Assembly: GCA_013696945.1 (NCBI GenBank)
Contig: JACCXQ010000058.1
Location: 1 to 13,170 of the forward strand
DNA from: Chloroflexota bacterium
GTDB lineage: Bacteria > Chloroflexota > Limnocylindria > Limnocylindrales > CSP1-4
Direction of reading: 5' to 3'
Length of the DNA stretch: 13,170 nt
Part shown: positions 6,403 to 13,040 of the stretch, piece by piece
Layout: every line of letters begins with the position of its first letter
Numbering within the stretch: the first letter of the stretch is position 1
The notes under the pieces: model-generated
Told to the model about the DNA's origin: nothing
Databases searched by the model: none
What the model saw: the letters and a program-made list of their open reading frames with translations, nothing else
Translations under genes and position numbers: made by a program

Positions 6403-7128
6403 ATGGGAAGGGCTCCGACCGAAAAGACCGATGCCGAGCTGGTCGCCACGGTGGCGACCGGTGATACGGCTGCGCTCGCGGAGCTCTACGAGCGGCACGC
6501 ACACGCGATCTATCGCGCGGCGTTCCGGCGTGTCGGAGACCGGCAACTCGCGGAGGAGGTCCTGCAGGACACCTACATGGCACTTTGGAACCGGGCGGAG
6601 CTCTTCGATCCCCGCGCCGGGTCGCTGCTCGCCTGGTTGTCGACCATCGCCCGGAACCGCGCCGTCGACAGGCTGAGGCACCTTGGCCGGCGGCCATCGG
6701 CCGTCCCCCTCAGCGCGGTGCTCGGCGACGACGATGCAGACGATCGCACGGTCGACCGGACCCTTGCCGAAGGGACCTTGCTGGGTTCGGGCGCCGTCTC
6801 GATCGACCCGGAACGCATGCTCGACGAAGCCACGCTGCGAGCGGAGATCCGTGGCGCGCTGGCGGGCATCCCGGATGCCGAGCGCCAGGTGCTGGAGCTG
6901 GCCTATTACGGAGGCTTCACCCAGTCGGAGATCTCGGAACGCCTGGGGTGGCCGCTCGGCACGGTCAAGACTCGGACCCGGCGCGCGCTGCTCCGTCTTC
7001 GTCACCGGTTGAGCGGGGTCCTCGGTCCATCGATCGTCGCGCCGCCGCCCGAGCGGATGGCGCTGCTCGACGACGAGCCCGCGACGCGCGTTCTCCACGC
7101 GCAGGAGGTGGCCGATGGATCACGCTGA
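6403..7128 (+). CDS. ECF-type RNA polymerase sigma factor
   Basis: A 241-residue extracytoplasmic-function sigma factor that directs RNA polymerase to stress-type promoters. Region 2 is at about 24-94 (ALAELYERHAHAIYRAAFRRVGD, then EEVLQDTYMALWNR, then LLAWLSTIARNRAVDRLRH). Region 4 is at about 150-202 (LAGIPDAERQVLELAYYGGFTQSEISERLG, then GTVKTRTRRAL), with the helix-turn-helix. The linker between them (about 95-145) is long and rich in Asp, and a tail of about 38 residues follows region 4; both exceed the typical ECF factor. No clear Shine-Dalgarno precedes ATG 6403, so translation is probably coupled to the cupin gene. The last codons contain the AGGAGG that serves the overlapping anti-sigma gene. 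Target promoters cannot be inferred from the window. Confidence 0.93.
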   Translation: MGRAPTEKTDAELVATVATGDTAALAELYERHAHAIYRAAFRRVGDRQLAEEVLQDTYMALWNRAELFDPRAGSLLAWLSTIARNRAVDRLRHLGRRPSAVPLSAVLGDDDADDRTVDRTLAEGTLLGSGAVSIDPERMLDEATLRAEIRGALAGIPDAERQVLELAYYGGFTQSEISERLGWPLGTVKTRTRRALLRLRHRLSGVLGPSIVAPPPERMALLDDEPATRVLHAQEVADGSR

Positions 7129-7906
7129 GGTCCAGGCGCGCCTCGAGAACGCTTTTGCGGATGGCTCCGGCATCACGGCCGTGGAGCAGGACGCGAGTGC
7201 CGAGGGCGCCGAGGTCCGCCGTCATCTGGAAAGCTGTGAGGCGTGTGGCGGCGAGTACGCGGGGTGGATCGCGACCGCGCGCGCGCTCGCGGCGGCGGCG
7301 CCCGATGACATGCGCGCGCCGGATGCGGCGCGCATCCGGATCCTGGCTGCGGCGGCACGAACCACCGAGGCAGCGGAGACGACCCCGAGCGGGGACGCCG
7401 CGCCCGGCCGTTCGCGCCGGCTCGTCGGGCAGGGAGCGCCCCGTCCCGTGGCGCTGGCCCTGACTGCGGCCGCCGCCGTCGTGCTCTTCGTGGCCGGGGC
7501 GCTGCTCGGCGAGCCGCTGGGGATCACTCCGGGAACTGACGACCGGGAACCCTCGGCGCGGATCGCGGCCGCCATCCAGCGTGTCGTGGCGCAGCCCGAC
7601 CATGTGACCGTCTCGCTCGAGGACGCCCGAGGAGCGGCTGCAGGGACGGTGCTGTTCGATCCCGCCTCGCGCGAGTTGGTGGTCATCTCCGATGCCCTCG
7701 ATCCGCCGCCCGGTGACGCTCGCTACGAGTGTTTCCTTGAGCGAGATGGCACGCGCACGTGGGTGGGGCGAATGAGGATCGAGTACGGCACGGCGTGGTG
7801 GGTGGGTCCGATGGAGGAACCCAGCGACGCCGGCACATCGGGCGACCGCTTCGTGATCGTGCTCGGGGGTGGATCCGGTCCCCCGGTCCTCAGCGGGGAG
7901 TTCTAG
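7115..7906 (+). CDS. Transmembrane zinc-finger anti-sigma factor (RskA-like)
   Basis: A 263-residue membrane protein expected to hold the adjacent ECF sigma factor inactive. The N-terminal cytoplasmic part has His37-x3-Cys41-x2-Cys44 (RRHLESCEACGGEY), the ZAS zinc motif of anti-sigma domains. A single membrane helix lies at about 112-132 (VALALTAAAAVVLFVAGALLG). The outer part (about 145-263) resembles the RskA C-terminal domain, with AGTVLFDPASRELVVISDAL, YECFLERDGTRTWVGRM and a final glycine-rich segment. The gene starts 14 bases inside the sigma gene at ATG 7115 with AGGAGG (7103-7108) six bases upstream, a typical coupled sigma/anti-sigma arrangement. Its TAG shares the CTAG at 7903-7906 with the stop of the convergent gene. 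Release of the sigma factor by regulated proteolysis is known for RskA relatives and inferred here. Confidence 0.9.
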   Translation: MDHAEVQARLENAFADGSGITAVEQDASAEGAEVRRHLESCEACGGEYAGWIATARALAAAAPDDMRAPDAARIRILAAAARTTEAAETTPSGDAAPGRSRRLVGQGAPRPVALALTAAAAVVLFVAGALLGEPLGITPGTDDREPSARIAAAIQRVVAQPDHVTVSLEDARGAAAGTVLFDPASRELVVISDALDPPPGDARYECFLERDGTRTWVGRMRIEYGTAWWVGPMEEPSDAGTSGDRFVIVLGGGSGPPVLSGEF

Positions 7907-8268
7907 CCGCCGAGCACCGTCGGCGCGTTCCGCTGAACGGACCGACGCGGCTCCGTCTCGGTGACCGTGTCGCCCTCCTCGATCGGCTCCTCGTCGGGGA
8001 AGTCGTCCTCCTCGGGGAGCGGGGGGACGTCGAGTGCCGGCCCCTCCAGATAGTGGCGGTGGAGTTCCAGGACCTCCTCCACCAGCAGTGGCGGGGCCAC
8101 GCCGCCGTACGCCGCGATGCTCCGGCTGATCCAGGCGGCTTCCACCCGTCGCTCCTCGTCCGAAACGTCATCATCGCTGCGCGCCAGCCTGCCCATGACG
8201 ATCCAGGCGAGGCCCACCCCGATGCCGATGCCGACGATGACCAGCCACCACTGGAAGCTGTCGTTCAT
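7903..8268 (-). CDS. Small single-pass membrane protein of unknown function
   Basis: A 121-residue protein I cannot assign to a named family. One membrane helix fills residues 7-27 (WWLVIVGIGIGVGLAWIVMG). A helical, charged segment follows (DEERRVEAAWISRSIAAYGG, then LLVEEVLELHRHYLEGPALDVPP, about 35-84), and then a very acidic Pro/Glu/Asp tail (85-110). The short N-terminus and RLAR after the helix suggest the bulk faces the cytoplasm. ATG 8268 is supported by TATACT nine bases upstream on the same strand, a likely leaderless promoter. Transcription is divergent from lgt (80 bases apart) and convergent with the anti-sigma gene, with the stop codons interlocked. No function is proposed. Confidence 0.75.
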   Translation of the reverse strand: MNDSFQWWLVIVGIGIGVGLAWIVMGRLARSDDDVSDEERRVEAAWISRSIAAYGGVAPPLLVEEVLELHRHYLEGPALDVPPLPEEDDFPDEEPIEEGDTVTETEPRRSVQRNAPTVLGG

Positions 8269-8277
8269 GCGCCGGCA

Positions 8278-8283
8278 AGTATA
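8278..8283 (-). promoter_or_regulatory. -10 box of a candidate leaderless promoter, small membrane protein gene
   Basis: On the minus strand TATACT, five of six to consensus, ends nine bases before ATG 8268. No Shine-Dalgarno is present in those nine bases (TGCCGGCGC), which favours a leaderless transcript. No -35 is recognisable. Confidence 0.55.
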
Positions 8284-8335
8284 GGCGGGGCCCTCGAGCC
8301 GCCCTCCGCGACGGCCCGACGAGGAGCCATCCGGC

Positions 8336-8341
8336 TATCCT
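8336..8341 (+). promoter_or_regulatory. -10 box of a candidate leaderless promoter for lgt
   Basis: TATCCT lies seven bases before the GTG start at 8349. The intervening CGCCACC has no Shine-Dalgarno. It has the same geometry as the boxes at 5977, 8278 and 9487. No -35 is visible. Confidence 0.5.
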
Positions 8342-8348
8342 CGCCACC

Positions 8349-9221
8349 GTGATCCGCATCACCCCCGACCCCATCGCGATCTCGCTCGGGCCCCTCAGCG
8401 TCGGCTGGTACGGCATCGGATACGTCGTCGCCGTGGCCATGCTCGTGCTCGTGACGCAGCGGGAGGCGGCGCGGCGCGGGATCGACCCGCAGCATGTGAC
8501 CGGCGTGCTCGTGCTCAGTGCGGCGCTCGCGATCATCGGCGCGAGGCTCTACCACGTCATCGACCAGTTCCACCTGTACAGCAGCAACCTGGCGGCCATC
8601 GTCCTGCCGCCGTACAGCGGCTTGGGCCTGTACGGGGGTGTCGCCGGCGCCGCGCTGGGCATCGCGATCTACACGCGTCGCCACGGGATCCCGGTGTGGC
8701 GCGCGCTCGACGTCGTCATCCCCGGCACGCTCTTCGCGCAGGGGATCGCGCGTTGGGGCAACTTCTTCAACCAGGAGCTCTACGGCCCGCCGACATCGGC
8801 GCCGTGGGGTATCGCCATCGAGTGCCAGAACCGGGTCGCGCTGTACCCGTGTGACAGGTTCCCCTTCGAGACGACCGGCTTCCATCCGCTCTTCTTCTAC
8901 GAATCGGCGCTGACCATCACCGGCGGCCTCATCGCGCTCTGGCTCGCCCGCCGCTTCGCGCACCGGCTGCGCGACGGCGACATCGCGTCGTTCTGGGGGA
9001 TCTGGTATGGCGCGGTGCGGACTTTCCTCGAGACGTTCCGCGAGGGCTATAACTGGACCGTCGGAGGCATCCCCACCGCGCAGCTGATCGGGATCGGGCT
9101 GATCGTCGTAGGTATCGCGACGATCGTGTGGCGCCACACCCGGTCATCGCCGATCGAGCCGGAACAGCCGGAGGAGGCGTCTGAGCGGCAGAGCCCGGTC
9201 CCGGCGGGACCCAGCGGCTAG
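8349..9221 (+). CDS. lgt: Prolipoprotein diacylglyceryl transferase
   Basis: Lgt, 290 residues, an inner-membrane enzyme that moves diacylglycerol from phosphatidylglycerol to the lipobox Cys of prolipoproteins, the first step of lipoprotein maturation. The family signatures are present in order: SVGWYGIGYVVAVA (17-30), GARLYHVI (64-71), YSGLGLYGGVAGA (89-101), and the Lgt motif QGIARWGNFFNQELYGPPT (131-149) with Arg135, Asn138, Asn141 and Glu143. HPLFFYES (179-186) and WYGAVRTFLETFR (219-231) with Arg224, Glu228 and Arg231 follow. Six or seven hydrophobic helices fit the known fold. The last 25 residues are a hydrophilic Pro/Glu-rich tail. The GTG start at 8349 puts MIRITPDPIAISLGPLSVGWYG at the usual N-terminus. 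The enzyme looks complete and active. Confidence 0.96.
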   Translation: MIRITPDPIAISLGPLSVGWYGIGYVVAVAMLVLVTQREAARRGIDPQHVTGVLVLSAALAIIGARLYHVIDQFHLYSSNLAAIVLPPYSGLGLYGGVAGAALGIAIYTRRHGIPVWRALDVVIPGTLFAQGIARWGNFFNQELYGPPTSAPWGIAIECQNRVALYPCDRFPFETTGFHPLFFYESALTITGGLIALWLARRFAHRLRDGDIASFWGIWYGAVRTFLETFREGYNWTVGGIPTAQLIGIGLIVVGIATIVWRHTRSSPIEPEQPEEASERQSPVPAGPSG

Positions 9222-9240
9222 GGCGCGGGCCGCCCGCTAG
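9218..9240 (+). terminator. Weak GC hairpin at the lgt stop
   Basis: GCGGGC (9225-9230) and its complement GCCCGC (9232-9237) sit just after the lgt TAG, flanked by CTAG on both sides. The stem is short once a loop is allowed and no T run follows, so it is at best an inefficient terminator or pause site. Confidence 0.2.
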
Positions 9241-9265
9241 GCAGGTTGGGCCGTGCCGGGCTGAA

Positions 9266-9430
9266 GTTCCGTCAGATGGGCGTGTGGCGACCATCATCTC
9301 GATCGCCACGAGCTGATCCCGCCGCCGGAGCGTGCTGGATAGCCGCTGGCGGCTATCTGTTACGCCATGGAGGCCTCTTGAGCCGCCGAGGACCAGCATC
9401 GTGGTCGCGTGACGCCCATCTGACAGGAAC
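9266..9430 (+). repeat. Long rod-shaped imperfect inverted repeat, candidate structured RNA
   Basis: This element fills most of the 280-base gap between lgt and the next gene. Its arms pair around a single axis at 9347/9348. The outer stem is GTTCC (9266-9270) with GGAAC (9426-9430), then a perfect 13-bp match GTCAGATGGGCGT (9271-9283) with ACGCCCATCTGAC (9412-9424). A symmetric 3x3 mismatch follows, then GCGACCA (9287-9293) with TGGTCGC (9402-9408). The middle (about 9298-9320 against 9375-9397) is mostly unpaired. The inner stem runs from about 9321-9374, ending in GATAGCCG/CGGCTATC (9338-9345, 9350-9357) on a CTGG loop. Several non-Watson-Crick positions are G.U on this strand and would be A.C on the other, which points to a + strand RNA. 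The overall plan resembles 6S RNA, but identity is unproven; a palindromic mobile element is the alternative. Confidence 0.7.
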
Positions 9431-9486
9431 CGGGACCCCACAAGCGTTGCTGCCGGCCGCCGCGCCAGCCGCCAGACGCTCGGACC

Positions 9487-9492
9487 TATACT
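9487..9492 (+). promoter_or_regulatory. -10 box of a candidate leaderless promoter for the CBS-type gene
   Basis: TATACT, five of six to consensus, ends nine bases before ATG 9502, the same box and spacing as at 8278-8283 on the other strand. The intervening CGCCGCCGG has no Shine-Dalgarno. Because it lies downstream of the inverted repeat at 9266-9430, that repeat is probably not part of this gene's leader. Confidence 0.55.
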
Positions 9493-9501
9493 CGCCGCCG
9501 G

Positions 9502-10917
9502 ATGGAGTACGCCTCGTCGATCCTCGATCTGGTCGGCGACACACCGATGGTGCGACTCGACCGAGTCACCCGTGAGCTTGGCCCGGCTGATCGCCGACCC
9601 CTGATCCTGGGCAAGCTCGAGATGCTCAATCCCGGCGGCTCGGTCAAGGACCGCATCGGGCTGCCGATGATCGAGGCGGCCGAGCGCGCCGGTCTCCTGC
9701 GGCCAGGTGGCACGATCATCGAGCCGACGAGCGGCAATACGGGCCACGGGCTCGCCATCGCGGCGGCCATCAAGGGCTATCGCTGCATCTTCGTGATGGC
9801 GGACAAGCAGTCGGCCGAGAAGCAGGCGCTCCTCCGCGCATACGGAGCGGAGGTCGTGCGCTGCCCCACCAACGTGGCGCCCGAATCACCGGAAAGCTAC
9901 TACTCCGTGGCTCGTCGGCTGGCGCGTGACATCCCGGGCGCCTTCCAGCCCGACCAGTATCACAACATGGAGAACCCGCTCGCGCATGAGCGAACGACCG
10001 GGCCAGAGATCTGGGAGCAGACGGCGGGCACCATCACGCACCTAGTCGTCTCGGTCGGCACCGGCGGCACCGTCAGCGGCTGTGCCCACTACCTGAAGGC
10101 ACAGCGGCCGGAGCTCCAGGTCATCGGCGCGGACCCCGAGGGGAGCGTCCTGTCGGGCGACACTGCTCGCCCCTACCTGACCGAGGGGATCGGGGAGGAC
10201 TTCTTCCCCGGCACGTACGACCCCGACGTTGTCGACCGCTGGGAGCGCGTCTCCGATGCGGAGGCATTCGCTGCGGCACGGAGGCTGACCCGCGAGGAAG
10301 GGATCCTGTCGGGGGAGTCGTGCGGCACCGCGCTCGTCGCAACCCTGCGCGTCGCGCGCGAGCTGAGCGCATCGGCGGAAGGCCGGGAAGCGGTGATGGT
10401 CGTGATCCTGCCGGACGGCGGCCGCTCGTACCTCTCGAAGCTGTACGACGACGAGTGGATGCGCGCCAACGGACTGCTCGGTACAGCGACCGGCCGCGAA
10501 CGGATCCTCGCCGTGCTGAGGAACGGGCACGGTACAGACCTCCCCGATGTGGTGCTCGCGCGCACCACGGATCGCGTCGCGACCGCCATCGACACCCTCG
10601 AGCGCTACGGGATCAGCCAGATGCCGGTCACCGAGCGCGCGGACGACTCGATCGAAGGCATCGTGGGGTCCATCAACGAGCGAAGCCTGCTGGAGCGTGC
10701 GTACCGCGATCCGGGTGTCGTCGAGCGCACGGTCGGCGAGGTCATGGACAGGCCGCTCCCCACCATCGACGCGGACGCTTCGATGGATCAGGCCTTCCAG
10801 CTGCTCTCCGACGGCGCGCCCGCGCTCGTGGCCGTCGTGGATGGTCGGCCGGCGGGCGTCGTCACGAAGCTCGACCTGCTGGAGTACCTCGCGCACAAGG
10901 TCGGCGCTCGCGGCTGA
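9502..10917 (+). CDS. Cystathionine beta-synthase-type PLP enzyme with C-terminal CBS domains
   Basis: A 471-residue enzyme of the cysteine synthase/cystathionine beta-synthase family, which joins serine or O-acetylserine with homocysteine or sulfide by beta-replacement on PLP. The catalytic part (1-320) shows NPGGSVKDR with the PLP lysine Lys49, PTSGNTG (75-81), the phosphate-binding GTGGT (186-190), GIGEDFFP (229-236) and LSGESCGT (269-276). A CBS-domain pair (about 340-467) follows, with DRVATAIDTLERYGISQMPV and VGEVMDRPLPTIDADASMDQAFQLL. This layout is that of heme-free bacterial or yeast-type CBS; the heme-binding N-terminus of animal CBS is absent. The CBS pair may bind an adenosyl ligand, as in eukaryotic CBS. 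No cystathionine gamma-lyase gene is next to it. Cystathionine synthesis is more likely than cysteine synthase because of domain content, but the substrate is not proven. Confidence 0.9.
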   Translation: MEYASSILDLVGDTPMVRLDRVTRELGPADRRPLILGKLEMLNPGGSVKDRIGLPMIEAAERAGLLRPGGTIIEPTSGNTGHGLAIAAAIKGYRCIFVMADKQSAEKQALLRAYGAEVVRCPTNVAPESPESYYSVARRLARDIPGAFQPDQYHNMENPLAHERTTGPEIWEQTAGTITHLVVSVGTGGTVSGCAHYLKAQRPELQVIGADPEGSVLSGDTARPYLTEGIGEDFFPGTYDPDVVDRWERVSDAEAFAAARRLTREEGILSGESCGTALVATLRVARELSASAEGREAVMVVILPDGGRSYLSKLYDDEWMRANGLLGTATGRERILAVLRNGHGTDLPDVVLARTTDRVATAIDTLERYGISQMPVTERADDSIEGIVGSINERSLLERAYRDPGVVERTVGEVMDRPLPTIDADASMDQAFQLLSDGAPALVAVVDGRPAGVVTKLDLLEYLAHKVGARG

Positions 10918-10935
10918 CAGCGCGGGGATCCGTGG

Positions 10936-11268
10936 TCAGGTCGTTGTCTCGACCTCCGGCGCGAGATCGAAGCGGAGCACGTCCTCCATCAGTGTCGTCT
11001 CGATCTCGTCAAGATGCCGGGCCGGGTCCGGTTGGATGGCCAGCCGCGCGGGCGACTCGTAGTAGCGATCGTTGGCAGCCGCGAATCCCTCGGGCCCATC
11101 GTAGGAGAGGATCCAGATGAAGCGGTGCTCGTCTGGCACGACCCATGCGCCCTCGACGCGGAATCCGAAGCGCTCACGGAGCGGCACGATCTCGGTCCGC
11201 CACTCCTCCACCCAGCTCTCCATCTCCCCCGGCTGCACCACGTAGCGTCTCAGTTGATAGCTTCGCAT
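10936..11268 (-). CDS. NIPSNAP family protein
   Basis: A 110-residue single-domain protein of the NIPSNAP family, which has the dimeric alpha-beta barrel fold of small monooxygenases. The sequence opens with the family start YQLRRYVVQPGEMESWVEEW and continues with VPLRERFGFRVEGAWVV, then the characteristic FIWILSYDGPEGFAAANDRYYESP (about 50-73). It ends near DLAPEVETTT. Its biochemical role in bacteria is not established and no catalytic residue can be named. ATG 11268 has AGGAGG with a 7-base spacing on the minus strand (11276-11281), one of the best ribosome-binding sites in the window. The gene converges on the CBS-type gene (18 bases between stops) and diverges from pckA. Confidence 0.88.
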   Translation of the reverse strand: MRSYQLRRYVVQPGEMESWVEEWRTEIVPLRERFGFRVEGAWVVPDEHRFIWILSYDGPEGFAAANDRYYESPARLAIQPDPARHLDEIETTLMEDVLRFDLAPEVETTT

Positions 11269-11444
11269 CGCACGCTCCTCCTCTTGGCATCCGCACAGAT
11301 GCTACGCTTGACGGCAGCTGATCCCGACATCCTGGACTGCGAAAGCCGACTCCTCGCGCTCCATCGAGCCGAGGCACGCGCGGCCGGTCTACCACCTGCG
11401 ATGGCGCGGCGTCCGAGCGACGCGCGACCGCCAAGGAGTGTCCT

Positions 11445-13040
11445 GTGACCGCCAGCCAGTCCGTCGCCCCTGCGCCGTTCACGACCCAGCTCGGTCGGCG
11501 GACGTTCGCAAACCTCTCCGTCGCCGAGCTCTACGAAGAAGCGATTCGCCGTGGGGAAGGGCTCGTCGCCGCCGATGGACCTCTCGTCGTGCGGACCGGG
11601 AAGCACACCGGCCGCTCCCCCAAGGACAAGTTCATCGTCGATGAGCCGGGAAGTCACGACGGCGTCTGGTGGGGCGGCTTCAACCAGCCGATCAGCCAGG
11701 ACCGCTACGAGGCCGTTCGCGCGCGGATGCTCGAGCACCTGGCGCAGCGCGACGTCTTCGTCCAGGACTGTTTCGTGGGTGCCCACCCCGATCACCGGCG
11801 CTCCGTCCGTGCGTACACCGAGACGGCGTGGGCGAGCATCTTCTGCGGCAACCTCTTCATCCGGCCCGCCGCCGCAGACCTGGTGGGCTTCGAGCCGAAA
11901 TTCACGATCATCGACGCGCCCTCATTCAAGGCCGACCCGGAACGTGACGGCACGCGCACCGAGACCGCGATCCTGGTCCACCTGTCACGACAGGAGATCC
12001 TCATCTGCGGCACCGAGTACGCCGGCGAGATGAAGAAGGGTGCATTCGGGATCATGAACTTCCGTCTCCCCGACGAAGGCGTGCTGCCGATGCATTCGTC
12101 GGTCAACGTCGGCGCAGACGGTGACGTGGCGATCTTCTTCGGCCTGTCGGGTACCGGCAAGACGACGCTTTCGGCCGACCCGGAGCGCACGCTCATCGGC
12201 GACGATGAGCATGGCTGGGGCCCCGACGGTGTGTTCAACTTCGAGGGCGGCTGCTACGCCAAGACGATCAGGCTCTCCCACATCTATGAGCCCGACATCT
12301 ACTCCACGACGCGGCGCTTCGGGACGATCCTCGAGAACGTGGCACTGGATCCGAAGACGCGCGAGCTCGACCTCGACTCGGACCTGTTCACGGAGAACAC
12401 GCGCGGCGCCTTCCCGCTGCACTTCATAAGCAACAGCTCGGACGTCGGCCGCGCCGGTCACCCGACCAACGTGGTGCTCCTCACCGCCGACGCGTTCGGG
12501 GTCATGCCGCCCGTGGCGCGCCTCACTCGCGACCAGGCGCTCTACCACTTCATCAGCGGCTATACCGCCAAGCTCGCCGGCACAGAGGTCGGCGTGGTCG
12601 AGCCTTCGGCCACGTTCTCCACTTGCTTCGGCGCGCCGTTCATGCCGCGGCACCCGGGCGTCTATGCGGCCATGCTGGGCGATCTGCTGGACCGTCACGG
12701 GGTCCGCGCTTGGCTCGTGAACACCGGCTGGACAGGCGGTCCGCACGGCACCGGCGAGCGCATCAACATCACCCACACGCGCAACATGGTCCGGGCGGCG
12801 CTGGGCGGCCGCCTCGACAAGGTGGCCACGGTGACCGACCCCATCTTCGGGGTCGAGATCCCGACCTCGTGCCCGGGCGTCCCGGCGGAGGTCCTCCAGC
12901 CTCGAGGGACCTGGGCGGATGCCGACGCGTACGACCGCCAGGCGGCGAGGCTCGCCGGGATGTTCCGCGAGAACTTCAAGAGGTTCGAGGAAGGCGTCAG
13001 CGAGGGCGTCCGGAACGCGGGTCCGATCGTCAGAGGCTGA
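11445..13040 (+). CDS. pckA: Phosphoenolpyruvate carboxykinase (ATP)
   Basis: ATP-dependent PEP carboxykinase, 531 residues, converting oxaloacetate and ATP to PEP, CO2 and ADP as the entry step of gluconeogenesis. The motifs are in order: TGKHTGRSPKDKF (51-63) with the substrate-binding Arg56, EYAGEMKKG (191-199) with the metal-binding Lys pair, and MHSSVNVG (216-223) with metal ligand His217. The P-loop GLSGTGKTT (233-241) is followed by SAD with Asp245, then LIGDDEHGW (250-258). NTGWTGG (426-432) and GERINITHTR (437-446) follow. All are characteristic of the ATP type, not the GTP type. The GTG start at 11445 has AAGGAG (11433-11438) six bases upstream. The length is normal. Its TGA overlaps the ATG of the next gene by one base. 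Confidence 0.97.
   Translation: MTASQSVAPAPFTTQLGRRTFANLSVAELYEEAIRRGEGLVAADGPLVVRTGKHTGRSPKDKFIVDEPGSHDGVWWGGFNQPISQDRYEAVRARMLEHLAQRDVFVQDCFVGAHPDHRRSVRAYTETAWASIFCGNLFIRPAAADLVGFEPKFTIIDAPSFKADPERDGTRTETAILVHLSRQEILICGTEYAGEMKKGAFGIMNFRLPDEGVLPMHSSVNVGADGDVAIFFGLSGTGKTTLSADPERTLIGDDEHGWGPDGVFNFEGGCYAKTIRLSHIYEPDIYSTTRRFGTILENVALDPKTRELDLDSDLFTENTRGAFPLHFISNSSDVGRAGHPTNVVLLTADAFGVMPPVARLTRDQALYHFISGYTAKLAGTEVGVVEPSATFSTCFGAPFMPRHPGVYAAMLGDLLDRHGVRAWLVNTGWTGGPHGTGERINITHTRNMVRAALGGRLDKVATVTDPIFGVEIPTSCPGVPAEVLQPRGTWADADAYDRQAARLAGMFRENFKRFEEGVSEGVRNAGPIVRG

Noticed and set aside
9338..9357. Perfect hairpin read as the lgt terminator
   Set aside because: It is followed by TGTTACGCC, not a T run, lies about 115 bases after the stop, and is the exact apex of the longer symmetric structure 9266-9430.
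9222..9501. Riboswitch controlling the CBS-type gene
   Set aside because: No S-box, cobalamin or T-box core motif is recognisable on either strand, and a likely -10 at 9487-9492 places transcription start after the structured element.
10042..10896. Minus-strand open frame of 284 codons
   Set aside because: It is antisense to the CBS-type synthase, whose motifs are intact; the frame is open because of codon bias.
11299..11314. Overlapping divergent promoters (TAGCAT on -, TACGCT and TTGACG on +) between the NIPSNAP gene and pckA
   Set aside because: Single boxes only; no partner -35 or -10 at workable spacing was found for any of them, so they are not listed as features.
11985..12776. Minus-strand open frame of 263 codons
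   Set aside because: It is antisense to pckA, with no recognisable domain or start signal.
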